A stretch of DNA of 13,318 bases from the NCBI GenBank assembly GCA_027604665.1, contig JADGIZ010000460.1:1-13318 (forward strand), read 5' to 3'. Of this stretch, positions 10,457 to 13,318 are shown in pieces (within the stretch, counting starts at the first letter, position 1; each line of letters begins with the position of its first letter). The notes beneath the pieces are model-generated. The model saw only the letters and a program-made list of their open reading frames with translations. It made no database searches and was not told where the DNA came from. Origin of the DNA: Polyrhizophydium stewartii (taxonomy: Eukaryota > Chytridiomycota > Chytridiomycetes > Rhizophydiales). A program made the translations under genes and the position numbers.

Positions 10457-10675
10457 GGCGTCCTGCTGCTGCGCTCGCACGCCAATGTCGCTGCTGCTGG
10501 TGTCGCGGGCCTTGGACTGGCCCACAAAGAAGAAAGAAAAAGCAGAAATCGACGGGATCTTTGCCAAGGCTCCCGAGGCGGCGACACCCCACCCGCCGCG
10601 CACAGCCGACCGAGCGCACACGCCGACCAACACGCAGGCCCTTCCACGCGCAGTCAGACAGCAACAGGAGACAAA
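10457..10675. promoter_or_regulatory. Divergent upstream region shared by DBP7 and TRM8
   Basis: These 219 bases separate the two start codons and must hold both promoters and 5' leaders. The clearest element is a purine tract at 10524-10548 (AAAGAAGAAAGAAAAAGCAGAAA); on the DBP7 sense strand it is a T/C-rich tract about 70-95 bases upstream of its ATG, like the pyrimidine-rich stretches near fungal transcription starts. It is followed on that strand by GGCCAG, so a 5'-leader intron acceptor is an alternative, but no CTGAC element is nearby. I see no TATA box. The TRM8 ATG has an A-rich context (ACAAAATGG). Confidence 0.65.
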
Positions 10676-12224
<1,549 letters not shown>

Positions 12225-12332
12225 ACGGAGATGGCTGCAGCCAATCGCGGCGGGGCCGTGGGCCGCGGGCCGTCTCGCCATGCGGAGTCACGCCTCCGGA
12301 CGGGAGGCGCTTGGCCGCGGTTTCCGCCCGCC
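12225..12332. other. Tandem intergenic spacer between TRM8 and the membrane-protein gene
   Basis: These 108 bases must hold the TRM8 3' end and the promoter and leader of the next gene. An ATG at 12231, seven bases after the TRM8 stop, is in frame with the downstream gene and would add 34 residues of Arg/Gly-rich sequence; the ATG at 12333 (GCCATGCC) is preferred. I see no TATA box or AATAAA. Confidence 0.6.
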
Positions 12333-13318
12333 ATGCCGCCGCAGCCGCCGCACGACCCGGCGCCCGCAGACGCCGCACAGCAGCAGGAACAGCGGCCGCA
12401 GCCGCGGCCGCAGCCGCAGCCCGCCGGCGCCGCGCGGCCGCCCTCGCTGCAGACGGGGGCGCGCGCCGGCGGGCTGCAGGCGGTCGCGGCCCGCGCGCTC
12501 GAGTGGGCGACGTCGCCGCAGCGCAACTGGGGCCGCGCGGCGGTCGCCGCCGCCGCCGCGCAGTTTGTGCTCGTCGGCCTGCTCGAGGTGTCGCTCATGT
12601 CCGCCGTGCTGCGCTTCTCGGCCGCCGCCTTTGGCTCCTCGGCCGTCGGCTTCTCCCCCTTTGTCGCTCTGTACCAGGGGCTGTTCGCCGTCGCCTTGTT
12701 CTTCCTTCTCATCGGCGCAGTCGACTCGGTGGGCGGCGGCCCTGGAGGCGCCGGACGCCCCTGCGCGCCGCTGACTCTCACCCGCCCGCCGCACGCCGCC
12801 AGTACCTGTTGCGCAACTCGCTGCAGCTCATCGCTATGGCCGGCTTCCAGCTTCTCACGGCGCTCTACTCGATCGTCCGTGCGTCCACGCACCGCCACCC
12901 CCATGGGGTGTCCTTCATCCGATGGCGTTCCCCAACGGTGCACCGCTGTGCAAGGCTGACGGTATACCGACCCCGCTGCTCCAGAGATCTTTGAGCTGCT
13001 CTCGTTCAAGAAGTGCGCTCTGGACTACAAGGACATTGGCCTCGACACGTCCCTGTCGCCGCAGGCCCAGCTTGCCGCGGCGTGGAACCTGGAGCAGAGC
13101 GGATGGCAAGTGGCCCGACACCTGCCCATTGGCGCTCTCCCCTACCCGTGGGCAGCTCCGCCTGCCCTCTCCCCTCCACCCCTGTGCTCGTCTTGAGCCT
13201 GTCGCCGGTGTCCTCAGGCGGCCCTGCCTTTGAGCGCCTCGCATGGATATCTGCCCGCCAGCGCCACAACCACGGATGCTGACGCTCTGTCACCCCTTTC
13301 ATGCTCCTTATCTGACCC
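12333..13318 (+). CDS. Multi-pass membrane protein, possibly UPF0658 Golgi family, 3'-partial
   Basis: Exons inferred: 12333-12728 (132 residues), 12803-12878, and 12985 to about 13109; later structure is unclear and the gene leaves the window. The N-terminus (1-60) is Pro/Gln/Ala-rich and disordered. Hydrophobic segments lie at about 69-95, 108-130 and 138-157. The stretch YQGLFAVALFFLLIGAVDS, then YLLRNSLQLIAMAG, then LYSIVQIFELL after splicing resembles my recollection of the fungal UPF0658 Golgi membrane proteins (a Tyr-Gln membrane segment, an Asp, an (R/K)N(T/S)(I/L)Q motif, then Tyr-(S/A)-x-(I/V)-Q). That assignment is a judgement and the biochemical role of the family is unknown to me. 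After ALDYKDIGLDTSLSP the frame stops at 13194-13196 unless another intron starts near 13106-13111. CTGAC elements near 13280 and 13312 suggest the window ends inside an intron. Confidence 0.7.
12729..12802 (+). other. Membrane-protein gene intron 1 (74 bases)
   Basis: GTGGGC donor, CGCTGACTC branch-like element and CGCCAG acceptor. Phase 0, joining LIGAVDS to YLLRNSLQL and keeping hydrophobic segments in register. Translation through it gives a Gly/Pro-rich sequence with no membrane character. Confidence 0.8.
12879..12984 (+). other. Membrane-protein gene intron 2 (106 bases)
   Basis: GTGCGT donor (the same hexamer as in three other introns here), GGCTGACGG branch-like element and CTCCAG acceptor. 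Phase 1, creating a Gln codon in LYSIV-Q-IFELLSF. Confidence 0.72.

Noticed and set aside
12231..12332. Earlier ATG for the membrane protein at 12231
   Set aside because: Only seven bases after the TRM8 stop, leaving no room for a promoter or leader unless inside TRM8; it adds only Arg/Gly-rich sequence, and the ATG at 12333 has a better context.

Overview
The window is nuclear DNA from a eukaryote, almost certainly a fungus. It is GC-rich and holds four closely packed protein-coding genes. They are interrupted by short introns (63 to 152 bases) with GT..AG ends, apart from one GC..AG intron, and most carry a CTGAC or CTGAT branch-point-like element near the 3' end. The proteins are conserved eukaryotic ones, lengthened by simple-sequence stretches (poly-Gln, poly-Gly, Arg/Asp arrays, acidic blocks). 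I cannot place the fungal lineage from the sequence alone. I see no prokaryotic operons, CRISPR arrays, transposons, or tRNA or rRNA genes.

Layout: (1) Bases 1-7273, + strand: THO2, the large scaffold subunit of the THO mRNA-export complex. It runs off the left edge; six exons are visible, giving about 2,270 residues. (2) Bases 7375-10456, - strand: DBP7, a nucleolar DEAD-box helicase of ribosome assembly; two exons, 993 residues. It converges on THO2 with about 100 bases between the stop codons. (3) Bases 10676-12224, + strand: TRM8, the tRNA m7G46 methyltransferase; six exons, 360 residues. It diverges from DBP7 across a 219-base shared upstream region. (4) Bases 12333 to the right edge, + strand: an incomplete membrane protein resembling the fungal UPF0658 Golgi family.

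Three of the four genes act in RNA metabolism: mRNP packaging and export, 60S ribosome assembly, and tRNA modification. The divergent DBP7/TRM8 pair could share growth-linked transcription. I found no undescribed multi-gene system. The unusual points are in gene architecture and protein tails. TRM8 has a 24-base micro-exon that encodes the S-adenosylmethionine loop, and a GC..AG intron whose donor boundary carries an in-frame TAG. TRM8 also has a non-standard acidic and poly-Gln tail. THO2 has a very large Arg/Asp, poly-Gln and poly-Gly C-terminus with three possible ends set by splicing. An open frame with a DUF1764-like motif overlaps the TRM8 start.
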